A stretch of 64,000 bases of DNA from Myxococcales bacterium (GCA_030681895.1 JAUXRI010000331.1:21184-85183), one strand, 5' to 3'. Counted from the stretch's first letter, positions 21,108 to 31,084 are shown. The notes: a model not told the origin generated them from the sequence alone. Translations and numbers: made by a program.

Positions 21108-21983
21108 ATGAACCTGCAACGGCTCGAGGGCTTCTATTGGGTGGCGCGGCATCAAGGGTACGCGCGCGCGGCGAGGGCGTTTCCGTATCCGATCACCCAG
21201 CCTGGCGTGCACCAGCAGGTGCGACGGCTGGAGGACGAGCTCGGCGTGAAGCTCTTCGAGCGCGTGGGGAAGGACAAGGTGGTGCTGACGCCGCGCGGCC
21301 AGCTGTTGTTCGACGGCTTCGCGCCGTTCTACGAGCAGCTCACCTCGCTCGAGGCGCGCGTGAAGGGAGGGGTGGTTGGCGGCACGCTCAAGCTGTTCGC
21401 TGCCGGCCATTTCCTGCGGCACCTGATGCCGGAGTGGCTGCGACGGCTGCAGTCCCGGCGGCCCGACATCACGGTGGCGCTCAGTGAGCTTCCGCACGCA
21501 GATCTCGGGCTGCTGCGGCGGGCCGAGGCTGATCTGATCGTCGACTGGTTGCCCGAGGTGCCGGCCGACGTCGAGGTGCGTGAGGTCGCGCGCACGGAAG
21601 CGTGGATTGTCGCGCCGACGCACGGCCCACACGCGCAGAAGGGCAGGCTGTCACTGGCAGCGCTCGCGCAGGTGCCGTTCATCGGGTACCACGCGGACCG
21701 TCAGCTCCGCGCGCTGCAGCTCTCGGCGCTCGAGGCGCATGGCATCACGCCGAAGGAGGCGTTCGGCGCGGACTCGTCAGACACGATTCTCGGGTTCGTG
21801 GCGGCGGGGCTCGGGTTCTCGCTGGTGCCGTCGTTGACGCCAACGGGACCGAAGGCGCCGGGGCTCATCGCCCAGAAGCTCGAGCGGCCGCTGGCGCGGT
21901 TCCCGATCTACGCGGTGTGGCGGCGGGCGCGCGCGATGAACCCGCTCGTCGAAGCGGCGCTCGAGTGCGCGCCGAGCCCCTGA
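21108..21983 (+). CDS. LysR-family transcriptional regulator
   Basis: The 291-residue protein has the N-terminal winged helix-turn-helix (MNLQRLEGFYWVARHQGYARAARAF..ITQPGVHQQVRRLEDELG..LFERVGKD, residues 1-60) and a periplasmic-binding-like effector domain (GGTLKLFAAGHFLRHLMPEW, IVAPTHGPHAQKG, GLGFSLVPSL). The ATG at 21108 opens directly into the HTH; the frame upstream is not protein-like. It is divergent from the small membrane protein and pntAB, which are possible targets (inference from position). Confidence 0.92.
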   Translation: MNLQRLEGFYWVARHQGYARAARAFPYPITQPGVHQQVRRLEDELGVKLFERVGKDKVVLTPRGQLLFDGFAPFYEQLTSLEARVKGGVVGGTLKLFAAGHFLRHLMPEWLRRLQSRRPDITVALSELPHADLGLLRRAEADLIVDWLPEVPADVEVREVARTEAWIVAPTHGPHAQKGRLSLAALAQVPFIGYHADRQLRALQLSALEAHGITPKEAFGADSSDTILGFVAAGLGFSLVPSLTPTGPKAPGLIAQKLERPLARFPIYAVWRRARAMNPLVEAALECAPSP

Positions 21984-21992
21984 GGCCCGCGC

Positions 21993-22117
21993 AACGAGTG
22001 TCACGAATGGTGCGGTTTCCGCCCCTGTCGTGACGTACGGCTTCAGCTGCTGCCGAACGCGGTACGCCGAAACGAGTGTCACGAATGGGGCGGTTTTCGA
22101 CCCTGCCGCGACGCACG
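21993..22117. repeat. Intergenic direct repeat, two copies of about 47 bp
   Basis: AACGAGTGTCACGAATGG at 21993 recurs at 22071 (offset 78). Similarity continues imperfectly through a GCGGTTTYCG block and a CGACG-ACG end to about 22039 and 22117. The 215-base gap between the LysR and membrane-protein genes holds little else. Confidence 0.7.
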
Positions 22118-22198
22118 CGGGGCGACCGCTCGGGTCTCCGCTTCGACCGTTCACCGAGCCCGGCCACACGTCTGCCCACGAGGGCGCAGCCTTCAGGC

Positions 22199-22816
22199 AT
22201 GGACACGTTCCTGCTCCGCTATCTCGTCTCGTGGGTCGCCTTCTGCACCCTCGCCCTCGTGCTCTTCGTGAGGGACGTGAAGGTCGACTGGCGCGGGCAG
22301 CTGAAGGTGTTGTTCGTTCCCTGGCGCGTGGCGGTCTTCCTGCCAGCGATCGTCTTCGTCACCGTCGCGGGCCGCTACACGAACGACGAGACGTGGGACG
22401 TGGTGTGCGGTGGCGGCATGTCGGTGCTCACCGTCGTCACCTCAGGCTGGAGCGTCGGTACCCTCGCTCGCGTGCTCCGGCGCGACGTCGGCTTCAGCCA
22501 CGCCATCGTTGCCCTGGCGCTCGGGCTCTTCTCCAGCAGCTGGTTCTACGACGGCTATCTGCTGTGGAGAGACGGCGCGTACACGCACCGCTGGCTCGGC
22601 AACCTTCAGCTCTCTCCGATCATCTACGCCTGCGCAGGTCTGCTGATGAACCTCGAGCTGCGCTCGGGCCGCCTCACGTTCGCCTTCTCCCGCGCCGACT
22701 GGCCGACGCCTCGCAGTGAGGAACTCTCGTGGAAGCTCGTCGCTGCGGCAGTGCCCTTGATGCTCGTCGCTGCGTACGTGCTGATCGCCTTCGTCAGCTG
22801 GACGATGCCCCAGTGA
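22199..22816 (+). CDS. Polytopic membrane protein of unknown function
   Basis: The 205-residue protein has about six predicted transmembrane helices (LLRYLVSWVAFCTLALVLF, VFLPAIVFVTVAG, MSVLTVVTSGWSVGT, IVALALGLFSSSWFYDG, ..IIYACAGLLMNLE, LMLVAAYVLIAFVSW) with charged loops (RDVKVDWRG, RADWPTPRSEE). No family recognised. The ATG at 22199 is the first that opens into a helix; the preceding in-frame residues look non-coding. It converges directly with the next gene, stop against stop. Confidence 0.75.
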   Translation: MDTFLLRYLVSWVAFCTLALVLFVRDVKVDWRGQLKVLFVPWRVAVFLPAIVFVTVAGRYTNDETWDVVCGGGMSVLTVVTSGWSVGTLARVLRRDVGFSHAIVALALGLFSSSWFYDGYLLWRDGAYTHRWLGNLQLSPIIYACAGLLMNLELRSGRLTFAFSRADWPTPRSEELSWKLVAAAVPLMLVAAYVLIAFVSWTMPQ

Positions 22817-23704
22817 TCAGGGCCAGGTCGCGCGCCAGGTCAGCCGTGAAACGTCGAGGCAGGGCTGGCCCGAGACGGGCTGGTCGGTGAGCAGATTCCA
22901 CGCCAGGAAGCGCAGGTTCGTGGCTTCGCCCGAGAAGGTGCCTGCCGACTGGTTCGTGGTGCCCGACTGGAACGTGTATTGGCCCGATCGCGCGATGTAG
23001 TCGCCGGCGCAGTTGAGGCCCATGCTGTCGCACGCGATCGAGATCCGGAAACACTGGTCGCACGTCCTGAATGGACCTGGCGTGACCTGCCCGCTGAGGG
23101 GGAACGAGGGGGGCTGTCCAGGCGTGTGGTACAGCTGCACTTCGACGAGCGTGAAGATGTTGCCGGAGCCCGCAGTGCCGAGCACGTCACCTGCACCCCA
23201 GCCCATCTGCGCGCCCGAGGAGGTCGGCTCGTAGCGGCCGCGCCCGGCGGTCGACTCGAGCAACTGGTACACGCGGCAGCCGCCGCTGCTCCCGCCACCG
23301 CCGGTGCCGCTGGTGCCCCCGCTCGTTCCGCCACCGGTGCCGCTGGTTCCGCCGCTCGTGCCTCCGCCTGTCCCGCTGGTGCCGCCGCCGGTGCCGCTGG
23401 TACCTCCGCCTGTCCCGCTGGTGCCGCCACCGGTGCCGCTCGTTCCTCCAGCGGTCCCGCCGCCCGTGTTGTTGATGACCACGGAGCAGACGTTCGACAT
23501 GCAGGTCTGGCCCATCGCGCACGCGACGCAAACGACGCCGTCTTTCCCGCAGCCGGTGTTGGTCGTGCCAGCCGCGCAGCGCCCGTTGCCGTCACAACAG
23601 CCGAGGCAGTTCGCGGGGGAGCACGTCGAGGCTGGACTGCACTGGGTGAAGCTGAGCGCGGCTCCGAGTGAGAGGCCGACGAGCAGCGCAAAAGGGGTCT
23701 TCAC
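22817..23704 (-). CDS. Exported Cys-rich protein with Gly/Thr/Ser repeat linker
   Basis: The GTG at 23704 has GGAGG 6 bases upstream and gives 295 residues. A signal peptide (KTPFALLVGLSLGAALSFTQC) is followed by a Cys-rich module (about residues 25-75; CSPANCLGCCDGNGRC and a second CVAC block), a low-complexity linker of repeated GTGGGTSG units (about 80-140), and a C-terminal domain with six Cys (CRVYQLLESTAGRG, CDQCFRISIACDSMG, GTFSGEATNLRFLAW). The linker is repetitive at DNA level and probably varies in length between strains. It is likely a surface protein. Whether residue Cys at the end of the signal is lipidated is uncertain because the lipobox is poor. Confidence 0.8.
   Translation of the reverse strand: MKTPFALLVGLSLGAALSFTQCSPASTCSPANCLGCCDGNGRCAAGTTNTGCGKDGVVCVACAMGQTCMSNVCSVVINNTGGGTAGGTSGTGGGTSGTGGGTSGTGGGTSGTGGGTSGGTSGTGGGTSGGTSGTGGGGSSGGCRVYQLLESTAGRGRYEPTSSGAQMGWGAGDVLGTAGSGNIFTLVEVQLYHTPGQPPSFPLSGQVTPGPFRTCDQCFRISIACDSMGLNCAGDYIARSGQYTFQSGTTNQSAGTFSGEATNLRFLAWNLLTDQPVSGQPCLDVSRLTWRATWP
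23285..23465. repeat. In-gene short tandem repeats encoding the Gly/Thr/Ser linker
   Basis: Near-identical units such as GGTGCCGCTGGTGCCGCC alternate with CCTCCGCCTGTCCCGCTGGT across about 180 bases. The unit is a multiple of three, so copy changes would keep the frame. Confidence 0.8.
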
Positions 23705-24188
23705 GGTGTACCTCCGACGACCGGCCACGAGGTCGCAGCAAACGGGGTGCGGGCTCGCGAGTCAACGTCACAGGTGCGACGGTCCCTCGGCCTGCCCGCG
23801 AGACAGACGGTCCAGGTCGATGCGACTGGCACTGCTCGTGCCTTGCCCACGATCGTGAGCGCGCGCAGAAGGAGGCCGAGCTGTTCGTTCTGCCTCGGTG
23901 GAGTGGTTCCATCGGCTGACGCGAAGCGACGCGTTCCGGGGTGACGGCGCGCGCGCCTCTCGACGTGTTCGGCTCGCGCACCTGCTTCCCTGCCGCAAGG
24001 TGATTGCGTGACTCCACCTGGCCGAGGCCGGCGCGTGGGCGCGATATGGCCGCAGGGTTGGCCGCGAGGGCTCCTTGCCGCTTCGCTCGACGCGGCCCTG
24101 CCTCCCGCGGCTCTCGTGTCGGTCCTGAGCTGTTGGAGCGAATCGACCTTTGGCTGGCGCCGAGGTGCATGGCCTCGGGTGGAGACGG
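23705..24188. other. Stretch without a convincing gene
   Basis: About 480 bases. All frames here read as Arg/Ser/Pro-rich non-protein-like sequence with poor third-position bias. I see no tRNA, clear hairpin terminator or repeat. It may hold the promoter of the Cys-rich gene at its left side, or a decayed gene. Confidence 0.5.
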
Positions 24189-24449
24189 CTACGGCAACCA
24201 GGGCGCGCCGGCGTCTCGGCCGTCGGCGGGAGTCACCACGTCAGCGACACAGCGCGCGCTCTTCTCATCGCAGTGGAAGCCGGTCGCGCAGTCGATGCCG
24301 CAGCGGTTGGCTTTGAGGGGAGCGTCGCCCTGGTTGGTCGTCACGCCCGTGCCCGCGGTGTACGGCCTCGCTGGCGTCCACGTGTTCTGCGCCGGAGCCA
24401 TGTAGCGGCACGCCACCAACAGCAACGGCATCAACACGACTCGACGCAT
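24189..24449 (-). CDS. Small Cys-containing lipoprotein
   Basis: The 86-residue protein has a lipoprotein signal (MRRVVLMPLLLVAC) and one Cys-rich motif (CGIDCATGFHCDEKSARC) of the kind seen in the larger exported proteins of this window. Its ATG overlaps the stop of the carboxylase alpha-subunit gene (TGATG), so it is translated from the same message. No function can be assigned, and nothing ties it to the carboxylase beyond position. Confidence 0.7.
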   Translation of the reverse strand: MRRVVLMPLLLVACRYMAPAQNTWTPARPYTAGTGVTTNQGDAPLKANRCGIDCATGFHCDEKSARCVADVVTPADGRDAGAPWLP

Positions 24450-26422
24450 CACGCCTCCATCACGATCAACACCTGGCCCGCGGTCACCTGATCGCCCTCG
24501 CACACCAGCACCTGCTTCACCACGCCGTCGTCGGGGCTCGTGGTGGTCTGCTCCATCTTCATCGCCTCGAGCACGAGGAGCGCCTGGCCGCGCTTGACGG
24601 CGTCTCCGTCTTTCACGTTCACCTTCACGACCTTGCCGGGCATCGGCGCGATGAAGCCGCCTTTGATCGCCTCGTCGCCAGCCGACGGGAACGACGGCAC
24701 CTCGCGGAGCACGACGTCGCCACGCGGTGTGTGCACGTGCGCCGTGTCGCCATCGATGACGACGCGCAGCCGGTGCACGACACCGTTCGGGTCTTCGAGG
24801 TCGAGGCACGGAGCGCAGCGTGACGCGATCCTCCACTGGCCTTTCGACTCGCCGACCGTGACGAAGAACGAGTCACTCCCGAGGTCGCGGTAGCTCACTG
24901 CGAGCTCATCGGCGCCGCGCTTCCACTCGTGGCGTTGATCGCGGAAGCGGTTGTTGCGGAAGCCAGTGGTGACGTTGGGGAGGAAGTCGTCGTGCTCCCG
25001 GCGGGCGGCAAACGAGAAGAGTGTTGCGGCGACGGCGGCGAGGCGATCGCGCTCGACATCCACCGGCTCGACGAGGCGTTCCATCTGCTCGGCGATGAGG
25101 CTCGTCGACAACGCGCCGCTCACCACCGCAGGGTGACGGAGCAGCCGGGCGAGGAAGCCCTTGTTGGTGGTGAGGCCGAGCACGCTGGAGTGATCGAGCG
25201 AACGAGCGAGCGTGGCGAACGATTGCTCACGCGTCTCGGCGTGGACGATCAACTTCGCGATCATCGGATCGTAGTGAGGCGACACTTCGCCGCCCGACTC
25301 GATGCCTGAGTCGACGGTGAGGCCTCCGAACGGCGGCGTCCAGAAGTCGAGCACCGGGCCGATGCTGGGGAGGAATTGGTTGGCGGGATCCTCCGCGTAC
25401 AGGCGCACCTGCACGGCGTGGCCGCGTTGCTTCACGTCGGCCTGCGAGAACGCGAGCCGCTCGCCGCGTGCGACGCGGATCTGCTGCTCGACGAGATCGA
25501 GGCCGGTCACCTGCTCCGTCACGCGGTGCTCGACCTGCAGGCGCGTGTTCATCTCGGAGAACGAGAAGCGGCCCGCCTCGTCCATGATGAACTCGACGGT
25601 GCCGGCGTTCGTGTAGTCGACGGCGCGGCCCACCTCGAGCGCGGCCTGGCAGAGCTGCTCGCGCAGCGCAGGCGTCAGGGCAGGGGAGGGCGTCTCTTCG
25701 ACGACCTTCTGGTGACGGCGCTGGAGCGAACACTCCCGCTCGAAGAGGTGCACGAGATTGCCGTGCGTATCGCCGAGCAGCTGCACCTCGAGGTGACGCG
25801 GCCGCTCGAGGTACTTCTCGATGATGAGCGTCGGGTCGCCGAACGCGCTCTGGGCTTCTCTCCGGCCTGACTCGATGCACGCGTCGAGCTCGTCAGCGAC
25901 GCGCGCGATCTTCATGCCTTTGCCGCCACCACCGGCGCTCGGCTTGAAGATGACGGGCAGGCCGATCTCCAGCGCCTTCGCTTTGAGCAGCGCGGTCGAC
26001 TGGTCGCCGCCATCGAACCCGGGGAGCAACGGCACGCCGCGTTTCCCCACCAGCGCCTTCGCCTCACGCTTCAGCCCCATCGCGCGAATGGCTCTTGCTG
26101 TCGGCCCGATGAACACCAGCCCCGCGTCGACAACCGCCTGCGCGAAGTCGGGGTTCTCGGAGAGGAAACCGAAGCCCGGGTGAATCGCGTCGGCGCCGGT
26201 CTTCTTCGCGGCCGAGAGGATCGCGTCGACGCGCAGATACGAGTCCTTCGCGGCGTTCGGCCCGATGCGCACGGCGGTGTCTGCGAACCGCACCGCAGGC
26301 GCCGAGGCGTCGGCATCTGAGAACACCGCGACGGACGACAGGCCCATGCGTCGCACGGTGCGCATGATGCGCAGGGCGATCTCTCCACGGTTGGCGACGA
26401 GGACTCGTTCGATGATTGGCAT
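24449..26422 (-). CDS. Acyl-CoA carboxylase biotin-carboxylase/biotin-carrier subunit
   Basis: The 657-residue protein carries out the ATP- and bicarbonate-dependent carboxylation of its own biotin. The biotin carboxylase part occupies residues 1-450 (IERVLVANRGEIALRIMRT, HPGFGFLSENPDFA, KPSAGGGGKGMKIA, FMEMNTRLQVEH-type EMNTRLQVEHRVTEQVTG). A linker beta domain follows, then a biotinyl domain with the biotinylated lysine in VLEAMKMEQ (Lys622). This is the alpha subunit of the methylcrotonyl/propionyl/geranyl-CoA carboxylase type. It follows the beta-subunit gene by 11 bases. The residues before ATG 26422 are not protein-like. Substrate is set by the beta subunit. Confidence 0.94.
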   Translation of the reverse strand: MPIIERVLVANRGEIALRIMRTVRRMGLSSVAVFSDADASAPAVRFADTAVRIGPNAAKDSYLRVDAILSAAKKTGADAIHPGFGFLSENPDFAQAVVDAGLVFIGPTARAIRAMGLKREAKALVGKRGVPLLPGFDGGDQSTALLKAKALEIGLPVIFKPSAGGGGKGMKIARVADELDACIESGRREAQSAFGDPTLIIEKYLERPRHLEVQLLGDTHGNLVHLFERECSLQRRHQKVVEETPSPALTPALREQLCQAALEVGRAVDYTNAGTVEFIMDEAGRFSFSEMNTRLQVEHRVTEQVTGLDLVEQQIRVARGERLAFSQADVKQRGHAVQVRLYAEDPANQFLPSIGPVLDFWTPPFGGLTVDSGIESGGEVSPHYDPMIAKLIVHAETREQSFATLARSLDHSSVLGLTTNKGFLARLLRHPAVVSGALSTSLIAEQMERLVEPVDVERDRLAAVAATLFSFAARREHDDFLPNVTTGFRNNRFRDQRHEWKRGADELAVSYRDLGSDSFFVTVGESKGQWRIASRCAPCLDLEDPNGVVHRLRVVIDGDTAHVHTPRGDVVLREVPSFPSAGDEAIKGGFIAPMPGKVVKVNVKDGDAVKRGQALLVLEAMKMEQTTTSPDDGVVKQVLVCEGDQVTAGQVLIVMEA

Positions 26423-26433
26423 TGGCAGGAGTC

Positions 26434-28053
<1,620 letters not shown>

Positions 28054-28082
28054 GGCGTCGAAGCTTCGGAGTCTGCGGCGCC

Positions 28083-28102
28083 GAGTCAATCGAAATTGAC
28101 TC
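28083..28102. promoter_or_regulatory. Inverted-repeat operator upstream of the carboxylase operon
   Basis: GAGTCAAT-CGAA-ATTGACTC is a perfect 8-base inverted repeat with a 4-base centre, 30 bases upstream of the beta-subunit start. It overlaps a second partial repeat (ATTGACTCGCGAATCAAT, 28095-28112). The AT content stands out against the surroundings. A regulator site is more likely than a terminator because no T run follows on either strand. Confidence 0.65.
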
Positions 28103-28125
28103 GCGAATCAATGTGCAGCTTCGGC

Positions 28126-28515
28126 TCAGTGAAGCGGCGCAGGGCCCTCGTCGTGGTACCCCACCATTCGTGCGACCTTCCGCAGGAACGACGGGTCGAA
28201 CGGCTTCACCTCATAGTCACAGGCTCCGAGCTCGAAGCAGCAGTGGCGAATGAACTGGTCCTCGTTGGCCGACAGCATGATCACCGGCACATCGCGCGTC
28301 TCGGGGTTCTTCTTGAGCGCCGCGAGCAGGTCGCGCCCATCGAGGCTCTGGTGAATGTCGAGCACGATGAGATCGGGCCGCTGGGCTTGCGCCAGCTCAA
28401 CCACGTTCGACTTCGTGTCGATGATGACGTCGATGCCAAACCGCCGCGCCTCGCGTTTCAGCGCATTGACGAGCAGCGGTTCATCATCTGAGACGAGGAT
28501 CGTTGGGTTCCGCAT
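28126..28515 (-). CDS. Stand-alone response-regulator receiver protein
   Basis: The 129-residue protein is a single receiver domain: acidic pair in ILVSDDEPLLVNALKRE (residues 6-12), phosphoacceptor Asp in DLIVLDIHQ (about residue 53), Ser/Thr position in VIMLSANEDQ, and the conserved Lys in YEVKPFDPSF. It has no output domain, so it would act by protein contact or as a phosphate relay. There is no adjacent histidine kinase. It lies 72 bases upstream of the carboxylase operon on the same strand, with the palindrome in the gap. Confidence 0.9.
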   Translation of the reverse strand: MRNPTILVSDDEPLLVNALKREARRFGIDVIIDTKSNVVELAQAQRPDLIVLDIHQSLDGRDLLAALKKNPETRDVPVIMLSANEDQFIRHCCFELGACDYEVKPFDPSFLRKVARMVGYHDEGPAPLH

Positions 28516-28647
28516 GAAGCACCCTGGGGAGGGAGAGGACTGCTGGCTTCATGGGAGCAACAGGCAGACCACGCCGATCACCGGCACAAAGCGCCGGGTT
28601 GCATGATCGGGGTCAGGGGTGTTCGTACCGTTTGGGTCCCTCGCGAC

Positions 28648-28827
28648 TCAGAACAGCGGCGCCTGGGGGCCCGGCACGATGTCGGCGATGTCCGGGTCAG
28701 GCTCGCCCGGGGCGCGGTCGGGGCGACCGGCCTTCTCGGCCTTGGTGCGCTCCTTGGCTTCCTTCTTCTTGCGCTGGTACTCGGCGCGCTCTTGTTCCTT
28801 CTGGCGCTTCGTTCGTCCGGGGAGCAT
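28648..28827 (-). CDS. Small highly charged protein
   Basis: A 59-residue frame, MLPGRTKRQKEQERAEYQRK, that continues as a Lys/Arg/Glu-rich helix and ends with an acidic, Pro-rich tail (GEPDPDIADIVPGPQ). AAGGTGA stands 7 bases before the ATG. Alternating basic and acidic helix residues and a defined C-terminal motif suggest a genuine small protein, perhaps nucleic-acid or ribosome associated (inference only). It is divergent from the oxygenase gene. Confidence 0.7.
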   Translation of the reverse strand: MLPGRTKRQKEQERAEYQRKKKEAKERTKAEKAGRPDRAPGEPDPDIADIVPGPQAPLF

Positions 28828-28936
28828 GCGTCGTCACCTTTACCTGGCCCTTCGTAAGTGTTGCGCGCCCTGGGCCGTACCGGGCGTGGAGCAGCGCATA
28901 GCAGGGCGATGACGTGAGGGCTAGAAGCGCCTGCTC

Positions 28937-29854
28937 ATGAGACCGGGTCCCGCGAGACGTGCCGTCGTGATCGATCGATTTGCTCCCGAGGCGAAGGCCT
29001 TGCGCGCGCACTTCGATGAGCGGTTCGAGAACCCGAGAGAGACTCGCGACGATCGTTTCGTGTGGGACCTGTGGCACGTGCCGGGGCAGTACACGGCGCT
29101 CCGCACGCCGGCATATCTGTACTTTCCGAAGAAGGCGTACGACGCGTTTCACCAGCGCCTCGTGTGGTGGGGCCGCCGGGTGCTCGGTTGTCACGACGTC
29201 TCGCCGCCGTGGATGAGCTGTTACGTCAACGGCTGCGAGCAACGTCTGCATGGTGACTTGCCGCACGGCCAGTGGGCCTTCGTGTACTCGCTGACGCCGT
29301 GGGAACGGCGCACGTTTCGCGGTGGAGAGACGCTGCTGTTGCGAGACGACACACTCGACTTCTGGAGCTCGTTTCAGTCGGTGCGCGCGCAGGAAGAAGC
29401 CGAGATCGTCGAGGCCATCGAGCCGCGGTTCAATCGACTGACCGTGTTCGATCCACGCCTGCCGCACGGTGTTCGGCGCGTCGACGGCTCCATGGATCCA
29501 CGGGAAGGTCGCCTCGTGATCCACGGCTGGTTCGTGCAGCCCCGGCCGTTCGTCGAGGGGCCGCTGAAGACCTCGGACCTTGCTGAAGGCATCGGCCTGG
29601 TGACGGACGCGATCGCACCGACCCTGGAGGCCGGCCTGTCGATCGCCGGGCTCTTGAGTGTCGGCTTCGAGGTGACCGCCGCCGGAGCCGTGCGCCGCGT
29701 GCGCCTGTTGTCAGACACGACCCGCGTGGTGGCCTCCGAGGAGGCCCACCGCAAGTCGCTGATCCGCCTGATCACCCGAACCATCGGCCAGCTGCGCTTC
29801 CCCAGCCGAAAAACCAGCTCCACGGTGACCCTCCCCCTCGTGTTCGAGCGGTAG
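28937..29854 (+). CDS. 2-oxoglutarate/Fe(II) oxygenase fused to a TonB/AgmX-type C-terminal domain
   Basis: The 305-residue protein has, at residues 1-205, a double-stranded beta-helix oxygenase: metal ligands His105 and Asp107 in LHGDLPH, the distal His177 in RLPHGVRR and the 2-oxoglutarate Arg192 in EGRLVIHGWF. Residues about 228-305 form a TonB/AgmX/PglI C-terminal-type domain (GLLSVGFEVTAAGAVRRVRLLSD, IRLITRTIGQLRFP, STVTLPLVFE). No signal peptide or membrane helix is present, so the protein appears cytoplasmic, which is odd for a domain usually found in envelope proteins. Likely a hydroxylase acting on a protein; the substrate is unknown. It precedes rpsB, so a ribosomal protein target is an attractive but untested idea. 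Confidence 0.8.
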   Translation: MRPGPARRAVVIDRFAPEAKALRAHFDERFENPRETRDDRFVWDLWHVPGQYTALRTPAYLYFPKKAYDAFHQRLVWWGRRVLGCHDVSPPWMSCYVNGCEQRLHGDLPHGQWAFVYSLTPWERRTFRGGETLLLRDDTLDFWSSFQSVRAQEEAEIVEAIEPRFNRLTVFDPRLPHGVRRVDGSMDPREGRLVIHGWFVQPRPFVEGPLKTSDLAEGIGLVTDAIAPTLEAGLSIAGLLSVGFEVTAAGAVRRVRLLSDTTRVVASEEAHRKSLIRLITRTIGQLRFPSRKTSSTVTLPLVFER

Positions 29855-30067
29855 TTCCGCGCGCTTGCCCAGTGGTTTTCCCGGTGCTAGGGCAACCTCG
29901 CCGCACGAAACGGTTTCGTGAGGCATGAGCCCAATACACACACGCTTGCTGTCGAAGTCCGGGTGCTCCGGGAGGCCGGAGAAGGACATCGACATCGGTA
30001 CCCAGCACGCGTGGCGGATCAACCCAACCGGTGTCGCGACCAGCGCACCACGAAAAGAGACGAACCG
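29855..30067 (+). promoter_or_regulatory. rpsB leader and probable promoter
   Basis: TTGCCC (29865-29870), 17 bases, TAGGGC (29888-29893) is a weak sigma-70-like promoter. A perfect hairpin CACGAAA-CGG-TTTCGTG follows at 29904-29920. The remaining 150-base untranslated leader of rpsB could carry the S2 autoregulatory structure known in other bacteria, but I cannot confirm its fold. Confidence 0.45.
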
Positions 30068-31051
30068 ATGAGCGAAGAGACGCAGCAGCAGGCAGTTCCC
30101 GAGACGCAGGGCATGCCCGGCGCGACCGGCATCACGATGCGCCAGATGCTCGAGGCCGGAGTTCACTTCGGTCACCAGACCAAGCGCTGGAACCCCAAGA
30201 TGAAGCCGTACATCTTCGGCGCTCGCAACGGCATCTACATCATCGACCTCCAGAAGACGGTCGGCCTCGCGCGCGCGGCCCTTCGCTTCGTGTCGGACCT
30301 CACGGCCCGCGGTGGCGCGGTGCTCTTCGTCGGCACCAAGAAGCAGGCCCAGGACGTCGTTCGTGAAGAGGGCGCTCGCGCCAACCAGTACTTCGTCACC
30401 AACCGCTGGCTGGGTGGCACGCTCACCAACTTCAAGACCATCAAGCAGGGCATCGACCGCCTCAAGGCGCTCGAGACGATGAAGGAAGACGGCACGTTCG
30501 ACCGCCTCCCCAAGAAGGAAGTCGCGGGCCTCGAGCGTGAGCGCGAGAAGCTCGAGAAGAACCTGGGCGGCGTGAAGCAGCTGTCGCGTCTGCCGGGCGC
30601 GCTGTTCGTCATCGACCCCAAGAAGGAAGACATCGCCGTGCACGAGGCCAACCGCCTCGGCATTCCGGTGATCGGCCTCGTCGACACCAACTGTGATCCC
30701 GAGGGCATCGACTACGTCATCCCCGGCAACGACGACGCGATCCGCTCCATCAAGCTCTTCACGGGCAAGATCGCCGACGCCTGCATCGAAGGCGCGGCCC
30801 GCTACCGTGCCTCGGGCGCCGCTGAGCGTGACGCCGAAGAGAGCCGCCGCCGTTCGGAAGGCCGTGGTGGCCGTGACGACGATCGTGGTGGCGAGCGCCG
30901 CCGCGCGCCGCGCCGTGAAGGCCGTGGCCCCGTGGTCGAGATGAAGGGTGGCCCTGCCACCGCCGAGGGTGAAGCTGCTCCGGCCGAGGGCGCTGGTGAG
31001 GCTGCTGCCGCTCCGGTCACGCCCGTCGTTCCTGCTCCCGCCGCCGAGTGA
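30068..31051 (+). CDS. rpsB: 30S ribosomal protein S2
   Basis: The 327-residue S2 binds the head of the 30S subunit. Conserved blocks: MRQMLEAGVHFGHQTKRWNPKM, YIFGARNGIYIIDLQKT, FVGTKKQAQD, RWLGGTLTNFKTI, LFVIDPKKE, and PVIGLVDTNCDPEGIDYVIPGNDDA. The core ends near residue 245. A C-terminal extension of about 80 residues follows: Arg/Glu/Gly-rich (RRSEGRGGRDDDRGGERRR) then Ala/Glu/Pro-rich, absent from E. coli S2 (241 aa). It heads rpsB-tsf, 33 bases before tsf. The ribosome site is weak. Confidence 0.97.
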   Translation: MSEETQQQAVPETQGMPGATGITMRQMLEAGVHFGHQTKRWNPKMKPYIFGARNGIYIIDLQKTVGLARAALRFVSDLTARGGAVLFVGTKKQAQDVVREEGARANQYFVTNRWLGGTLTNFKTIKQGIDRLKALETMKEDGTFDRLPKKEVAGLEREREKLEKNLGGVKQLSRLPGALFVIDPKKEDIAVHEANRLGIPVIGLVDTNCDPEGIDYVIPGNDDAIRSIKLFTGKIADACIEGAARYRASGAAERDAEESRRRSEGRGGRDDDRGGERRRAPRREGRGPVVEMKGGPATAEGEAAPAEGAGEAAAAPVTPVVPAPAAE

Positions 31052-31084
31052 GTTCGACTCGTTCATTCGACAAGGAATCACGAC

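Noticed and set aside
23285..23465. Repeats resembling a CRISPR array
   Set aside because: Units are short, contiguous without spacers, and lie in frame inside a coding linker.
23705..24188. Possible hidden gene or RNA in the non-coding stretch
   Set aside because: No frame has normal amino-acid balance or a domain, and no tRNA or stable hairpin was seen; a search against RNA families would settle it.
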